In this document: in pieces, positions 5,868-13,110 of the stretch
How the letters are laid out: each line of letters opens with the position of its first letter
Position numbering within the stretch: the stretch's first letter is position 1
Source: a virus
Strand: one strand, 5' to 3'
Length of the DNA: 64,000 nt
Virus record (IMG/VR): IMGVR_UViG_3300042311_000577
Span: 1 to 64,000 of that record
Made by a program: the position numbers and the translations under genes
Notes under the pieces: generated by a model
Seen by the model: the letters and a program-made list of their open reading frames with translations, nothing else
The model's database searches: none
What the model was told of the DNA's origin: nothing

Positions 5868-6778
5868 AAGATATGACAGCAGAATTAAAAATATTACATG
5901 AAAAAATACCTGAGTCAGATCCTAGAACTTTAAAACAAATACTTACAAATAAGAAACTTTGTAAAGAAATACTCAAAAGAGATGTTATTTCTGAAAGACA
6001 ACTTATTACTGAGTATAATATTCCATTAGGTTATCTTAAAGGATTAAAGTCTAGAAAGGTTATCAGTTATTTTAGTACAAGAGGACAACTTAATGTTCCT
6101 AAAAAGGGATCTAAGTATTATTATTTCTTAGATGAGGTACAAAATTTAATGGGCTATAATATAAGATATAATTCAAGTTTTGTGTTCCGGTATAATTTAA
6201 TGAATAGAGTTTCTTTAGAGTTATCTAAAGAATTCAATCCTGAAAAACATACACTGATGCTTAAGATGTTTCTTAAGGATAATAAATCACTAGAAGAAAT
6301 TGCTGATGAATTTAATATTAGCCGTGCAAGGGTCACTGAGATATTAAATAAGAGTGCTAGTAGAGTTATTTATTTTACAAGAAAACTTTTTAAGGCACAT
6401 GGTATTGAAAGAGATACATTATCTCTTTTAACTGAGAATGAGTTACTAAAAAGTCATAATACACAGTTGTATAATAAATTTACAAGAGAAAAAGAAACTT
6501 TAGAATCAAAACAGTTCTTATCTAGTTCAGCTGCTAAACATTTTATAAGAAATAAGTTTGATGTTAGAGATCTTAAGAAGAATATAATTCATGAACTTGA
6601 TACAAATTTATCTGTAAGAGCATTGAATTGTCTTAAATTGGCTGACATAGAAACTCTTGAAGATTTATTATACTACAGAAAGTCTGACTTGATGAGATTT
6701 AGAAACTTTGGTAAGAAATCATTAGATGAATTATGTTATTGGTTAGAAGATAAATACAAGTGGGAATTAATCTATTAA
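5855..6778 (+). CDS. Transcription-factor-like protein: sigma region 4-like HTH fused to an RNAP alpha-CTD-like domain
   Basis: 307 residues. Residues about 146-175 (LEEIADEFNISRARVTEIL) read like the HTH of sigma-70 region 4, with the typical EEIA..F..SR.RV pattern. Residues about 250-303 match the alpha-subunit C-terminal domain: LSVRALNCLKLADIETLEDLL, then a strikingly conserved FGKKSLDEL, the helix-hairpin-helix that binds UP elements. There is no sigma region 2 (-10 binding). The protein could dock on host or virion RNAP and supply -35/UP recognition for middle promoters, or block host ones. The ATG at 5855 overlaps the HNH stop; ATG 5873 is an alternative start. Domain calls are from memory of the families; role is inference. 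Confidence 0.75.
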   Translation: MVKIKDMTAELKILHEKIPESDPRTLKQILTNKKLCKEILKRDVISERQLITEYNIPLGYLKGLKSRKVISYFSTRGQLNVPKKGSKYYYFLDEVQNLMGYNIRYNSSFVFRYNLMNRVSLELSKEFNPEKHTLMLKMFLKDNKSLEEIADEFNISRARVTEILNKSASRVIYFTRKLFKAHGIERDTLSLLTENELLKSHNTQLYNKFTREKETLESKQFLSSSAAKHFIRNKFDVRDLKKNIIHELDTNLSVRALNCLKLADIETLEDLLYYRKSDLMRFRNFGKKSLDELCYWLEDKYKWELIY

Positions 6779-6782
6779 AGTT

Positions 6783-7877
6783 ATGACAAAAGATGAAGTT
6801 CAATTAGAAGCATTAAAAGCAACTGATGGTAAGCAGAAATGTAGTGTGGTTCTTGGTACAGGTGTTGGGAAAACCCTTGTTGGCCTTACACATATTGAGA
6901 AAAATACTACCTCTCTAATGAGATGTCTTATTGTTGCTCCAAAAAAGTCAATCTTCCAATCATGGAAAGATGATGCTGTTAAATTTGGAAAAGAAGATTT
7001 ATTAGGTAGAATGGTATTTACTACTTATTTAAGTTTGAATAAACATAACCCTAATGATTATGATGCAGTCTATTTGGATGAAGTTCATAGTTTATTAGAT
7101 AGTCACAGAGGATTTCTCCAACTATATAGAGGAAAGATTCTCGGATTGACAGGTACTCCACCAAAAAGGAGTTATTCAGAAAAAGGTAAGTTAGTACAAG
7201 AGTTCTGTCCCGTAGTATTTACATTCAAAGCAGATGATGCTGTAGAGAATGGAATACTAAATGATTACCAGATAGTAGTGCATCAGTTACATTTGACTAA
7301 TAACAAAGTATATCCTGTTAAAACTGGTAACAAACAGTATTTAGCATCTGAAGTAGATAACTATACTTATTGGTCAAGAAGACTAGATGTGGGTTCCGGA
7401 AATATGCATATACTTAGAGTCATGAGGATGAAGGCAATGATGGAGTATCCTACTAAAGAAAAGTATACTAAAATACTAATGAATAGTATACAAACTAAAT
7501 GTATTGTATTTGCTAATACTCAAGCTCAAGCAGATAGATTATGTAAACATAGCTATCATAGCAACAACAAGGAGTCAGAAGATAACTTACTCATGTTTAA
7601 GGAAGGAAAAATAAATAAACTTTCTACTGTACTGCAGTTGAATGAGGGTGTAAATATTCCTAATCTTAAGCAAGGTATTATTATGCATGCATATGGTAAT
7701 GAGAGAAAAGCAAGTCAAAGAATTGGAAGATTACTCCGGTTAAATCCAGATGATAAAGCTATTGTCCACATACTATGTTATATGGATACAATAGATGAAA
7801 AATGGGTTAAGGAAGCATTAGAAAATTTTGATCAGACTAAAGTAATTTGGAAAGATTTTGGGGTTAAATTAGATTAA
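6783..7877 (+). CDS. Superfamily 2 DNA/RNA helicase
   Basis: 364 residues. Motif I GTGVGKT (25-31), motif II DEVH (99-102), motif III-like TGTPP (123-127) and a motif VI region QRIGRLLRL (about 322-330). The order is that of UvsW/RecG/Rad25-like SF2 translocases that use ATP to remodel branched DNA or R-loops. The protein is short, essentially two RecA-like lobes without extra domains. In phages such helicases act in replication restart and recombination. The stop codon lies within a strong terminator hairpin (7858-7883). Confidence 0.88.
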   Translation: MTKDEVQLEALKATDGKQKCSVVLGTGVGKTLVGLTHIEKNTTSLMRCLIVAPKKSIFQSWKDDAVKFGKEDLLGRMVFTTYLSLNKHNPNDYDAVYLDEVHSLLDSHRGFLQLYRGKILGLTGTPPKRSYSEKGKLVQEFCPVVFTFKADDAVENGILNDYQIVVHQLHLTNNKVYPVKTGNKQYLASEVDNYTYWSRRLDVGSGNMHILRVMRMKAMMEYPTKEKYTKILMNSIQTKCIVFANTQAQADRLCKHSYHSNNKESEDNLLMFKEGKINKLSTVLQLNEGVNIPNLKQGIIMHAYGNERKASQRIGRLLRLNPDDKAIVHILCYMDTIDEKWVKEALENFDQTKVIWKDFGVKLD

Positions 7878-7893
7878 CCCCAATATTTTTATT
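7858..7893 (+). terminator. Rho-independent terminator overlapping the helicase stop codon
   Basis: TTGGGGTTAA (7858-7867), loop ATTAGA, TTAACCCCAA (7874-7883), then TATTTTTATT. The perfect 10-bp stem includes the TAA stop (7875-7877). It separates the helicase from the ClpS unit. Confidence 0.85.
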
Positions 7894-7906
7894 ATATTAG
7901 AAGTAT

Positions 7907-8161
7907 ATGGAAGATGTAAAAACACATAAGTTAGTATTGCATAATGATGACCATCATGACTTTTTATATGTAATTGCATGTCTTATGCGTCATTGTAAAC
8001 ATGATGCTACACAAGCTGAACAATGTGCAATTACAGTTCATAATAGAGGTAAATGTTCTGTTAAATCCGGTGATTTTCTTGAAATGTTAGATTTAAAAAC
8101 TAACTTAGAAGATTTAGATTTAATAACAGAAATTGAAGCCTATGAAAGTCATTTGTATTGA
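7907..8161 (+). CDS. clpS: ClpS-like adaptor of the Clp protease (N-degron recognin)
   Basis: 84 residues. The core pattern of ClpS is present: LHNDD (N13, D14, D15), a hydrophobic helix, CKHDATQAEQC, and VHNRGKCSVKSG (H45 matching the pocket histidine). Bacterial ClpS binds N-terminal Leu/Phe/Tyr/Trp residues and delivers such proteins to ClpA(P) or ClpC. The wording resembles Bacteroidota ClpS, suggesting capture from a host. Only about 7 residues precede the core; cellular ClpS has a flexible N-terminal extension of about 20-25 residues needed for delivery, so this protein may bind but not deliver. A TAG just upstream rules out a longer start. It begins right after a terminator. Confidence 0.85.
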   Translation: MEDVKTHKLVLHNDDHHDFLYVIACLMRHCKHDATQAEQCAITVHNRGKCSVKSGDFLEMLDLKTNLEDLDLITEIEAYESHLY

Positions 8162-8411
8162 TTCATCAAATAAACCTGCAAAAATATCTCCAGAAGAATG
8201 GATAGAAGAAGGTATAGTTTATACTGTTGTATCTGTTGTAAATATGGGATTACAACCAGGTAAATTAGGAGTTATATTGAAAGAAGTCCAGTTGTCCAAA
8301 AAATCATTTCCTTATGAATATTATGATGCAACTAGATTTCTACCTATAGAAGGTCTATTTGCTGAAGCAGAAGAAGAAAAAATAAAAGAAGCTGAATTAG
8401 ATTTAGTATAG
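8142..8411 (+). CDS. Hypothetical conserved phage protein
   Basis: 89 residues from ATG 8142, overlapping the clpS stop by 20 nt; a TTG three codons upstream is less likely. Strand-rich first two thirds (KVICIDSSNKPAKI, GIVYTVVSVV, KLGVILKEVQL), with an acidic C-terminal helix. This short beta domain, with a pattern of EGxxYTV, is common in Bacteroidota phage and mobile-element proteins without known function. Confidence 0.65.
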   Translation: MKVICIDSSNKPAKISPEEWIEEGIVYTVVSVVNMGLQPGKLGVILKEVQLSKKSFPYEYYDATRFLPIEGLFAEAEEEKIKEAELDLV

Positions 8412-8412
8412 T

Positions 8413-8847
8413 ATGGAAGATTACACTAAAGAAGATGTAATCAATGCTTTATTAAAAATTAAAAAGAATTCTAGAGAAAGAGCATTGGTTGATCAAAGAA
8501 GTTATTTAATTGGATTACTGAAATATAGATTTATGATGCCGGAACATAGCATAGCAAATATAACTGGTTATAAAAGAAGCACAGTTCATCATAATAAAAC
8601 TATAGCTGTTCAGTTCTGTAATGATAAATCCTATGTAAAGAATGTGTATGTATATGCCCAGATGTTTCCATTTGACTTCAGTGTAGTTGATACAGTAAGA
8701 ACTAAAAGAAAAGTAAGAATTAAATTAGATATTTTACATTCTACTTATTCTAAATTAAAAATAATTGGTTCTATACATGGCCATGATGATATAAGAGTAA
8801 CAATTAATTTTTTACTAGAAAAAAATATAAGATTATGGGAAGAATGA
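8413..8847 (+). CDS. DnaA domain IV-like DNA-binding protein (probable)
   Basis: 144 residues. Residues about 25-62 (RSYLIGLLKYRFMMPEHSIA, then GYKRSTVHHNKTIA) resemble the helix-turn-helix of DnaA domain IV, where a G(R)xxSTVxHxxxxi signature contacts the DnaA box. No AAA+ domain is present, so it is a stand-alone DNA-binding module. It might act at the phage origin, sequester host DnaA boxes or regulate transcription. Similarity is by eye; a generic HTH is the alternative. Confidence 0.5.
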   Translation: MEDYTKEDVINALLKIKKNSRERALVDQRSYLIGLLKYRFMMPEHSIANITGYKRSTVHHNKTIAVQFCNDKSYVKNVYVYAQMFPFDFSVVDTVRTKRKVRIKLDILHSTYSKLKIIGSIHGHDDIRVTINFLLEKNIRLWEE

Positions 8848-9095
8848 AAGAAGCATGTATTGCTATTATGGAAGAAAATGGAGGAATACCGGAGGGTATG
8901 ACACTTGGAGATGTAGTTAGAATGAAAGAATTAGAAATTTATAACTGGCAGGAATATGAAAGAAAGAAGGATAGAGTTAGATTACAATCTATTGAACAAG
9001 AAAATTCAAGAGAGATTGGAAAAGTACAACAAGCAAACAAAAAATTCTCGAGCCACTATGGTGAAGCAAGAGAAGAAAAAAACAGTGAACAATGA
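8844..9095 (+). CDS. Hypothetical helical protein
   Basis: 83 residues from ATG 8844, which forms an ATGA overlap with the upstream TGA; ATG 8835 is also possible. The C-terminal 50 residues are highly charged and helical (YERKKDRVRLQSIEQENSR). The stop overlaps the start of the following signal-peptide gene. No domain recognised. Confidence 0.55.
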   Translation: MKEACIAIMEENGGIPEGMTLGDVVRMKELEIYNWQEYERKKDRVRLQSIEQENSREIGKVQQANKKFSSHYGEAREEKNSEQ

Positions 9096-9544
9096 AGAAG
9101 GTGATTAATTTATTAGGAGCAATACTAATTACAGGAAGTGTTAGTGCTCAATGGACTTATAAAACAGTAGATAATGGTTTTGATGAACCATATAAAATTG
9201 CACATACAGCAGAAAATAACGGTGCTTTTCTTAAACTAGAAAAAGTTGATACTTTTGTTATATGGTATATTCAAGGTGGTTATTATTGTGATGATAATCC
9301 TAATATAGATGTAGTGTTTGTTGTAAAAGGTGTAAATAAAAAATACAACCTGAAAGGTACAAAAAATGAAAAGAACAATGTAGTATTCTTTCCATGGAAC
9401 CTAGACATAGATGAAGCATTAAATACAGATTTTAAAGATGCTTCATCAGTAAAAATCAGAATAAATGAAACTTATTGTACATCAGAAGTATATGAGTTTA
9501 ACATGAGCAACAGTAAATCTGCTTATGAGTTTATGATAAAGTAA
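9092..9544 (+). CDS. Exported protein with signal peptide
   Basis: 150 residues. An N-terminal signal peptide (MKK, hydrophobic core, SVSA-Q cleavage near residues 19-20) is followed by a beta-rich mature domain with two cysteines that may form a disulphide (YYCDDNP and ETYCTSE). Proteins with this ending (FNMSNSKSAYEFM) recur in Bacteroidota phages, from memory, without known function. Predicted location is the periplasm. It sits next to a second exported protein of outer-membrane type, so the pair probably remodels the host envelope during infection. Confidence 0.7.
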   Translation: MKKVINLLGAILITGSVSAQWTYKTVDNGFDEPYKIAHTAENNGAFLKLEKVDTFVIWYIQGGYYCDDNPNIDVVFVVKGVNKKYNLKGTKNEKNNVVFFPWNLDIDEALNTDFKDASSVKIRINETYCTSEVYEFNMSNSKSAYEFMIK

Positions 9545-9559
9545 TTAAAACAAAAGTAT

Positions 9560-10084
9560 ATGAAAAAGATAATTAATTTATTACTAGCAATGCTATCATT
9601 CATAACATTTACTCATGCTCAAAACTTTAAAGGACATATATCTACGACCTTTGGAATAATTAATCCAAAGTACCGTATTCAGTGTGAAGTACCAATTACA
9701 AATTATATTAGTTCAGGAGTAAATATGAACTATTATTTATTTTTTTGGAAAGGACCTATTTTTGAACCTTTTGTAAGATTATATGATGGTAATGATAAGG
9801 GTCAGTTTATTCAAGCAAAATTAATGTATGGAAATTTGTCTTCATACAGTGAACCAGATGTATCTAATGAGCTCCTGGATGGTAAAAGGTGGTCTACTTA
9901 TGGTTTTGGTATAGGTTATGGTTATAAATATTTACTTGGCAAACACTTTACAATTGAACCATTAACAGGACTTAGATTTCTTTCACGTCCACCTAAATCT
10001 GCAATGGGAGATAATCCTTTATTTTGGCAAATTTCTACAGGTCTTATGTGGGATCTTCAAATTAAATTTGGATTACAATTTTGA
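9560..10084 (+). CDS. Probable outer-membrane beta-barrel protein
   Basis: 174 residues. Signal peptide with A-Q cleavage (TFTHAQ, about residue 20-21), then alternating amphipathic strands, many Gly/Tyr/Phe turns (GFGIGYGYKYLL) and a C-terminal phenylalanine (KFGLQF), the recognition signature for BAM insertion. The size would fit a small barrel of about 8 strands. A phage-coded outer-membrane protein could mask receptors and block superinfection, but that is inference. Alternative: a periplasmic beta-rich protein. Confidence 0.65.
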   Translation: MKKIINLLLAMLSFITFTHAQNFKGHISTTFGIINPKYRIQCEVPITNYISSGVNMNYYLFFWKGPIFEPFVRLYDGNDKGQFIQAKLMYGNLSSYSEPDVSNELLDGKRWSTYGFGIGYGYKYLLGKHFTIEPLTGLRFLSRPPKSAMGDNPLFWQISTGLMWDLQIKFGLQF

Positions 10085-10088
10085 ATAA

Positions 10089-10280
10089 GTGAAGCATTTT
10101 CTAAAATATCTAGTGGTATGGATAAGCCAAAACTTATCTGTACCATTCTGGATGGTTGGTCATGTACATTTAATGTCCACTATATATGAGGACATTCATG
10201 AAATAATAGCATCCTGTGGTATGAATATACTAGTTGCTATTGGTTTTATTATAGATTATTTAGAACAAAAAAACAAGTAA
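10089..10280 (+). CDS. Small membrane protein (GTG start)
   Basis: 63 residues starting at GTG 10089. Two hydrophobic stretches (about 5-30 and 38-57, the second with SCGMNILVAIGFIIDYL) predict two membrane segments. The short two-helix form could fit a holin or an inner-membrane exclusion protein; the sequence alone does not decide. A competing 24-residue reading frame at 10118 is less convincing. Confidence 0.5.
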   Translation: MKHFLKYLVVWISQNLSVPFWMVGHVHLMSTIYEDIHEIIASCGMNILVAIGFIIDYLEQKNK

Positions 10281-10282
10281 AG

Positions 10283-10630
10283 ATGGCAGTTAACAATAAA
10301 GTAAAAAATTCAGGAAGGCCTAAGAAGGTTAAGAATGATGATTTTGTAATGATGAAGAGTGATTTGGAACTTAACTTAGAAAAAGCACAGGCATTGCTTA
10401 AAGTTAAGGATGAGTTTATTGCAGACTTAGAAACTAAGTTAGATGAAGCTTATAAAGAGCAGGAAGATATGATTGCTGAAGTAAATAAATGGGTATTCCA
10501 AGTAATACACCATTGTAGTAAAGTAGAATCTAAAACAGGTAGAATTACACTACATGATGTAGATTACTGTGCAGATCTGATTAAAAGAATTCTGAAATAT
10601 AAATTTGTAAATAACCTTGAAAACTATTAA
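10283..10630 (+). CDS. Coiled-coil protein, paralogue of the C-terminal half of the gene at 1285
   Basis: 115 residues. A basic N-terminus is followed by a coiled coil (about 25-70, LETKLDEAYKEQEDMIAEVNKWV) and a helical end (CADLIKRILKYKF). The order and many residues match the C-terminal part of the 181-residue protein at 1285-1830. It lacks that protein's N-terminal domain. No function known; the shared region could mediate homo- or hetero-oligomerisation. Confidence 0.65.
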   Translation: MAVNNKVKNSGRPKKVKNDDFVMMKSDLELNLEKAQALLKVKDEFIADLETKLDEAYKEQEDMIAEVNKWVFQVIHHCSKVESKTGRITLHDVDYCADLIKRILKYKFVNNLENY

Positions 10631-10632
10631 TT

Positions 10633-11034
10633 ATGAAAGATATGTTATTAGCACTTATGATAGGTGCAACCTTTATGTATGAAATGTGGGTATTTATTAA
10701 AACAAGAGCATTTGTAAAAGTAATTTACATGTTGCCAAAAGATAGTGAAGAAAAACTAGCTATAAAATTTGTAAGTGGTTGTTTTTCTTTAATTTATCTT
10801 GTATGGTTAATTTTAGGTATGGCCCTTAGTGATTTATGGTATGCTTATTTAGCTATTTTTACATTGTCTATTTTACAGTCTTTTGTAACTAAGTATCTTA
10901 AGAAAAATAAGCACTGGGAAAGTTTGATATTATTTAAGAAGATAGATGGTGTAATATCTATGGCTATTCTTTTATGGTTATTTGTAGCTCATTTTCATCC
11001 TGAATTACTTGGATCTTGGAAAATTAATTTTTAA
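10633..11034 (+). CDS. Multi-pass membrane protein
   Basis: 133 residues with about four hydrophobic segments (roughly 1-20, 48-68, 71-90 and 110-125) separated by short basic loops, consistent with an inner-membrane protein. No cleavable signal peptide. No family recognised. It follows two envelope-related genes, so the cluster 9092-11034 appears devoted to the cell surface. Confidence 0.65.
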   Translation: MKDMLLALMIGATFMYEMWVFIKTRAFVKVIYMLPKDSEEKLAIKFVSGCFSLIYLVWLILGMALSDLWYAYLAIFTLSILQSFVTKYLKKNKHWESLILFKKIDGVISMAILLWLFVAHFHPELLGSWKINF

Positions 11035-11043
11035 AAAAGTAAT

Positions 11044-11310
11044 ATGAAACAAGAAACATTAGAAGAAGCTGTTGAAAATTATAATGATAAGTTTCAAGAA
11101 AGTGCTGGAAGTAAGCCTCCTTATATTAAGAATCAACATATTATGAATCATTTTATAGCAGGTGCTAAATGGCAATCTGAAAGAATGTATAGTGAGGAAG
11201 AAGTTAGAAAAATAGCTGAAGAAGTTAGATGGCAAGTTCCAGCTACGGGTAATCCAAGGGAATTTACAAAAAACTTTGACAAATGGTTTGAACAATTTAA
11301 AAAGAAGTAA
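11044..11310 (+). CDS. Conserved small phage protein, unknown function
   Basis: 88 residues, soluble, helical, with the segment AGAKWQSERMYSEEEVRKIAEE. This WQxERMYSEEEV pattern occurs widely in small hypothetical proteins of phages and prophages. Its stop is directly followed by repeat copy 5. Confidence 0.75.
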   Translation: MKQETLEEAVENYNDKFQESAGSKPPYIKNQHIMNHFIAGAKWQSERMYSEEEVRKIAEEVRWQVPATGNPREFTKNFDKWFEQFKKK

Positions 11311-11327
11311 TAACCTTTAAATCAGAA
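11311..11327 (+). repeat. 17-nt start-proximal repeat, copy 5
   Basis: TAACCTTTAAATCAGAA, exact, 4 nt before the ATG at 11332 and 10 kb from the other four copies. The identity to copy 1 extends through TAGAATGAAAG, into the first codons of the gene. Confidence 0.85.
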
Positions 11328-11331
11328 TAGA

Positions 11332-11553
11332 ATGAAAGTAATAATTGAATTTACAGATGAAGATGCTGCATCTGATGCTCAGGTAGCATTAGATGGGTGG
11401 AAGTATAGAGCTGCTATATGGGACATAGATCAACATCTTAGAAATGAAGTTAAGTATAATGAGAAACTTCCTTCTGAAGTAGGAGAGGCTTTTGAAAAGT
11501 TAAGAGATAAGATCCGGGAGATTTTATCTGATAGTAACCTAACAATGGAATAG
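11332..11553 (+). CDS. Conserved small phage protein, unknown function
   Basis: 73 residues. It starts with MKVIIEFTDEDAASDAQVAL and contains WDIDQHLRNEVKYN and a helical end (EKLRDKIREILSD). From memory this architecture is one of the most widespread short hypothetical proteins of tailed phages. Function is unknown to me. Preceded by repeat copy 5. Confidence 0.8.
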   Translation: MKVIIEFTDEDAASDAQVALDGWKYRAAIWDIDQHLRNEVKYNEKLPSEVGEAFEKLRDKIREILSDSNLTME

Positions 11554-11555
11554 TT

Positions 11556-11621
11556 ATGAAAAAGCTATTTGAATTAATATATGTAGCACTAATCAGCTGT
11601 ATATATAAAAATCTAGAATAA
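11556..11621 (+). CDS. Possible micro-ORF, 21 residues
   Basis: ATG 11556 to TAA 11621, filling exactly the 68-nt gap between two genes. The peptide MKKLFELIYVALISCIYKNLE is hydrophobic with a Lys start, like a single membrane segment. Spacing supports it but length does not; it could be chance. Confidence 0.3.
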   Translation: MKKLFELIYVALISCIYKNLE

Positions 11622-11622
11622 T

Positions 11623-12519
11623 ATGTCTGTAGTAGAAAAAGTTACTAGGAAGTCTATGGTTATTAGGCCTTCCGGAAGGAGTACTGACTTTATTTCACCA
11701 AGTTTTGGACATGGTTGTCTTTATAATTGTAGTTACTGCTACATGAAAAGACACAAACCGGAAGGACTTTCTGTAGCTACAAATACTATGGATATCCTGA
11801 CAGAGATTAATTCACATGCTTATTTTTCTACAGTAGAAAAACCTAATCAAACAGGAGAGTATATTACTTATGATATATCTTGTAATGAAGACTTTGCTCT
11901 ACATGCTAAATATCATGACTGGAAGACAATCTTTGCATTCTTTAGAGATCATCCACTTGCTATGGGTTCATTTGCTACTAAGTATGTAAATCATGATTTA
12001 TTGAAGTTTAATCCAGAAGGTAAGATTAGAGTAAGATTTAGTCTTATGCCGGAGAAATGGAGAAAAGTTCTTGAACCTAATACAAGTTCTCTTGATGAAA
12101 GGTTAAATTCTATATACTTGTTTTTAAGAGCAGGATATGAAGTTCACTTAAATTTTAGTCCAGTAATAGTTCATGATAATTGGCTTATAGAGTATGAGTT
12201 TTTGTTTTATATAATCAACAGACATTCTACTTTTAATAAATGGAATACTGATAATGTAAAAGCTGAAGTAATATTTCTAACTCACAATGAGGATAAACAT
12301 AAGTATAATCTAGCTAATAAACTTCCTGGAGAAGAACTATTATGGGTACCTAAAATACAGGAAGGGAAAGTATCACAGTATGGTGGAAAGAATCTTAGGT
12401 ATGAGCACAATAGAAAAGCTGATTATATCAAACAGTTTGTTAAAATGCATGATGAAATAATACCTTGGAATACAATTAGGTATTGTTTCACTCTTTTATT
12501 ACTTTTTAATTATGTTTAG
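11623..12519 (+). CDS. Radical SAM protein, spore photoproduct lyase-like
   Basis: 298 residues. GHGCLYNCSYCYMKRH carries the CxxxCxxC cluster (C32, C36, C39) that binds the [4Fe-4S] cluster and SAM. The rest, with KIRVRFSLMP and HLNFSPVIVHDNW, follows the spore photoproduct lyase/SplB-like pattern. SplB reverses 5-thyminyl-5,6-dihydrothymine in UV-damaged spore DNA; phage and bacterial relatives are less characterised. Here it would fit repair of phage DNA or a base-modification step. The canonical catalytic cysteine of SplB cannot be assigned by eye. The hydrophobic last residues (LLLLFNYV) after NTIRYCF look like an extension. Confidence 0.75.
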   Translation: MSVVEKVTRKSMVIRPSGRSTDFISPSFGHGCLYNCSYCYMKRHKPEGLSVATNTMDILTEINSHAYFSTVEKPNQTGEYITYDISCNEDFALHAKYHDWKTIFAFFRDHPLAMGSFATKYVNHDLLKFNPEGKIRVRFSLMPEKWRKVLEPNTSSLDERLNSIYLFLRAGYEVHLNFSPVIVHDNWLIEYEFLFYIINRHSTFNKWNTDNVKAEVIFLTHNEDKHKYNLANKLPGEELLWVPKIQEGKVSQYGGKNLRYEHNRKADYIKQFVKMHDEIIPWNTIRYCFTLLLLFNYV

Positions 12520-12829
12520 GAATAGAAAAGATCTTTTTGTAGAAGATCTGATTAACAGAAATTATGTACTTAATAATGGGTATGATGTAAATGAAAATGG
12601 TGTTTATGTTAAAGACAATGGTCTTTCTATTGTTAATATAAATATAACACCTTTAACTACAGATCATCTATACAAGATTTATTGCACTATAATATTACTA
12701 ACCTTAGACTCAGTAACTATTAAATTCCGTGTTATTGATCATTATAGTATACCTATATACAAAGTGGTAGATGATCTTGAAGATAAAATAAAAGCATATG
12801 AAGCAATAGTAAAATTTGTAGAAGCATGA
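12512..12829 (+). CDS. Member 1 of a tandem alpha-beta-alpha protein family
   Basis: 105 residues: N-terminal helix (LFVEDLINRNYVL), beta strands in the middle, C-terminal helix (DKIKAYEAIVKFVE). This order is shared with the three following genes. Overlaps the upstream gene by 8 nt and the next by 4. Function unknown. Confidence 0.6.
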   Translation: MFRNRKDLFVEDLINRNYVLNNGYDVNENGVYVKDNGLSIVNINITPLTTDHLYKIYCTIILLTLDSVTIKFRVIDHYSIPIYKVVDDLEDKIKAYEAIVKFVEA

Positions 12830-13110
12830 CAGAAGAAGATATAGAAAGATGTAGAGAACAAGCAAAAGCTTTAGGTTATTTTATAGTACAAGGTAAAGAC
12901 AATGTTTTTTATCACAATGGTTTTGGTAATAGCTGGACTGTTGAAGTAATAATACATTCATCTAATTTTGATTACTATATAGTTGAAGTGGCTTTATCTG
13001 GAAAAAATACAAGACTTACAAAAGACTTTGTTACTGGGCATGAAGATATCTTAGGTCCCATTCAACAATGGTGTAAAAACTTAATAGCCTTTCATAAATT
13101 TATAGAATAA
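12826..13110 (+). CDS. Member 2 of a tandem alpha-beta-alpha protein family
   Basis: 94 residues: CREQAKALGYF helix, a strand region with HNGFGNSWTVEVII, and a C-terminal LIAFHKFIE helix. The spacing of the LGY/GF turn and the final hydrophobic helix matches the neighbours. Starts by ATGA overlap and ends TAATG with the next gene. Confidence 0.6.
   Translation: MTEEDIERCREQAKALGYFIVQGKDNVFYHNGFGNSWTVEVIIHSSNFDYYIVEVALSGKNTRLTKDFVTGHEDILGPIQQWCKNLIAFHKFIE

Noticed and set aside
10118-10189. Short ORF of 24 codons inside the GTG-started membrane gene
   Set aside because: Too short, no leader, and the GTG frame fills the gap between neighbours exactly and has a plausible membrane pattern.
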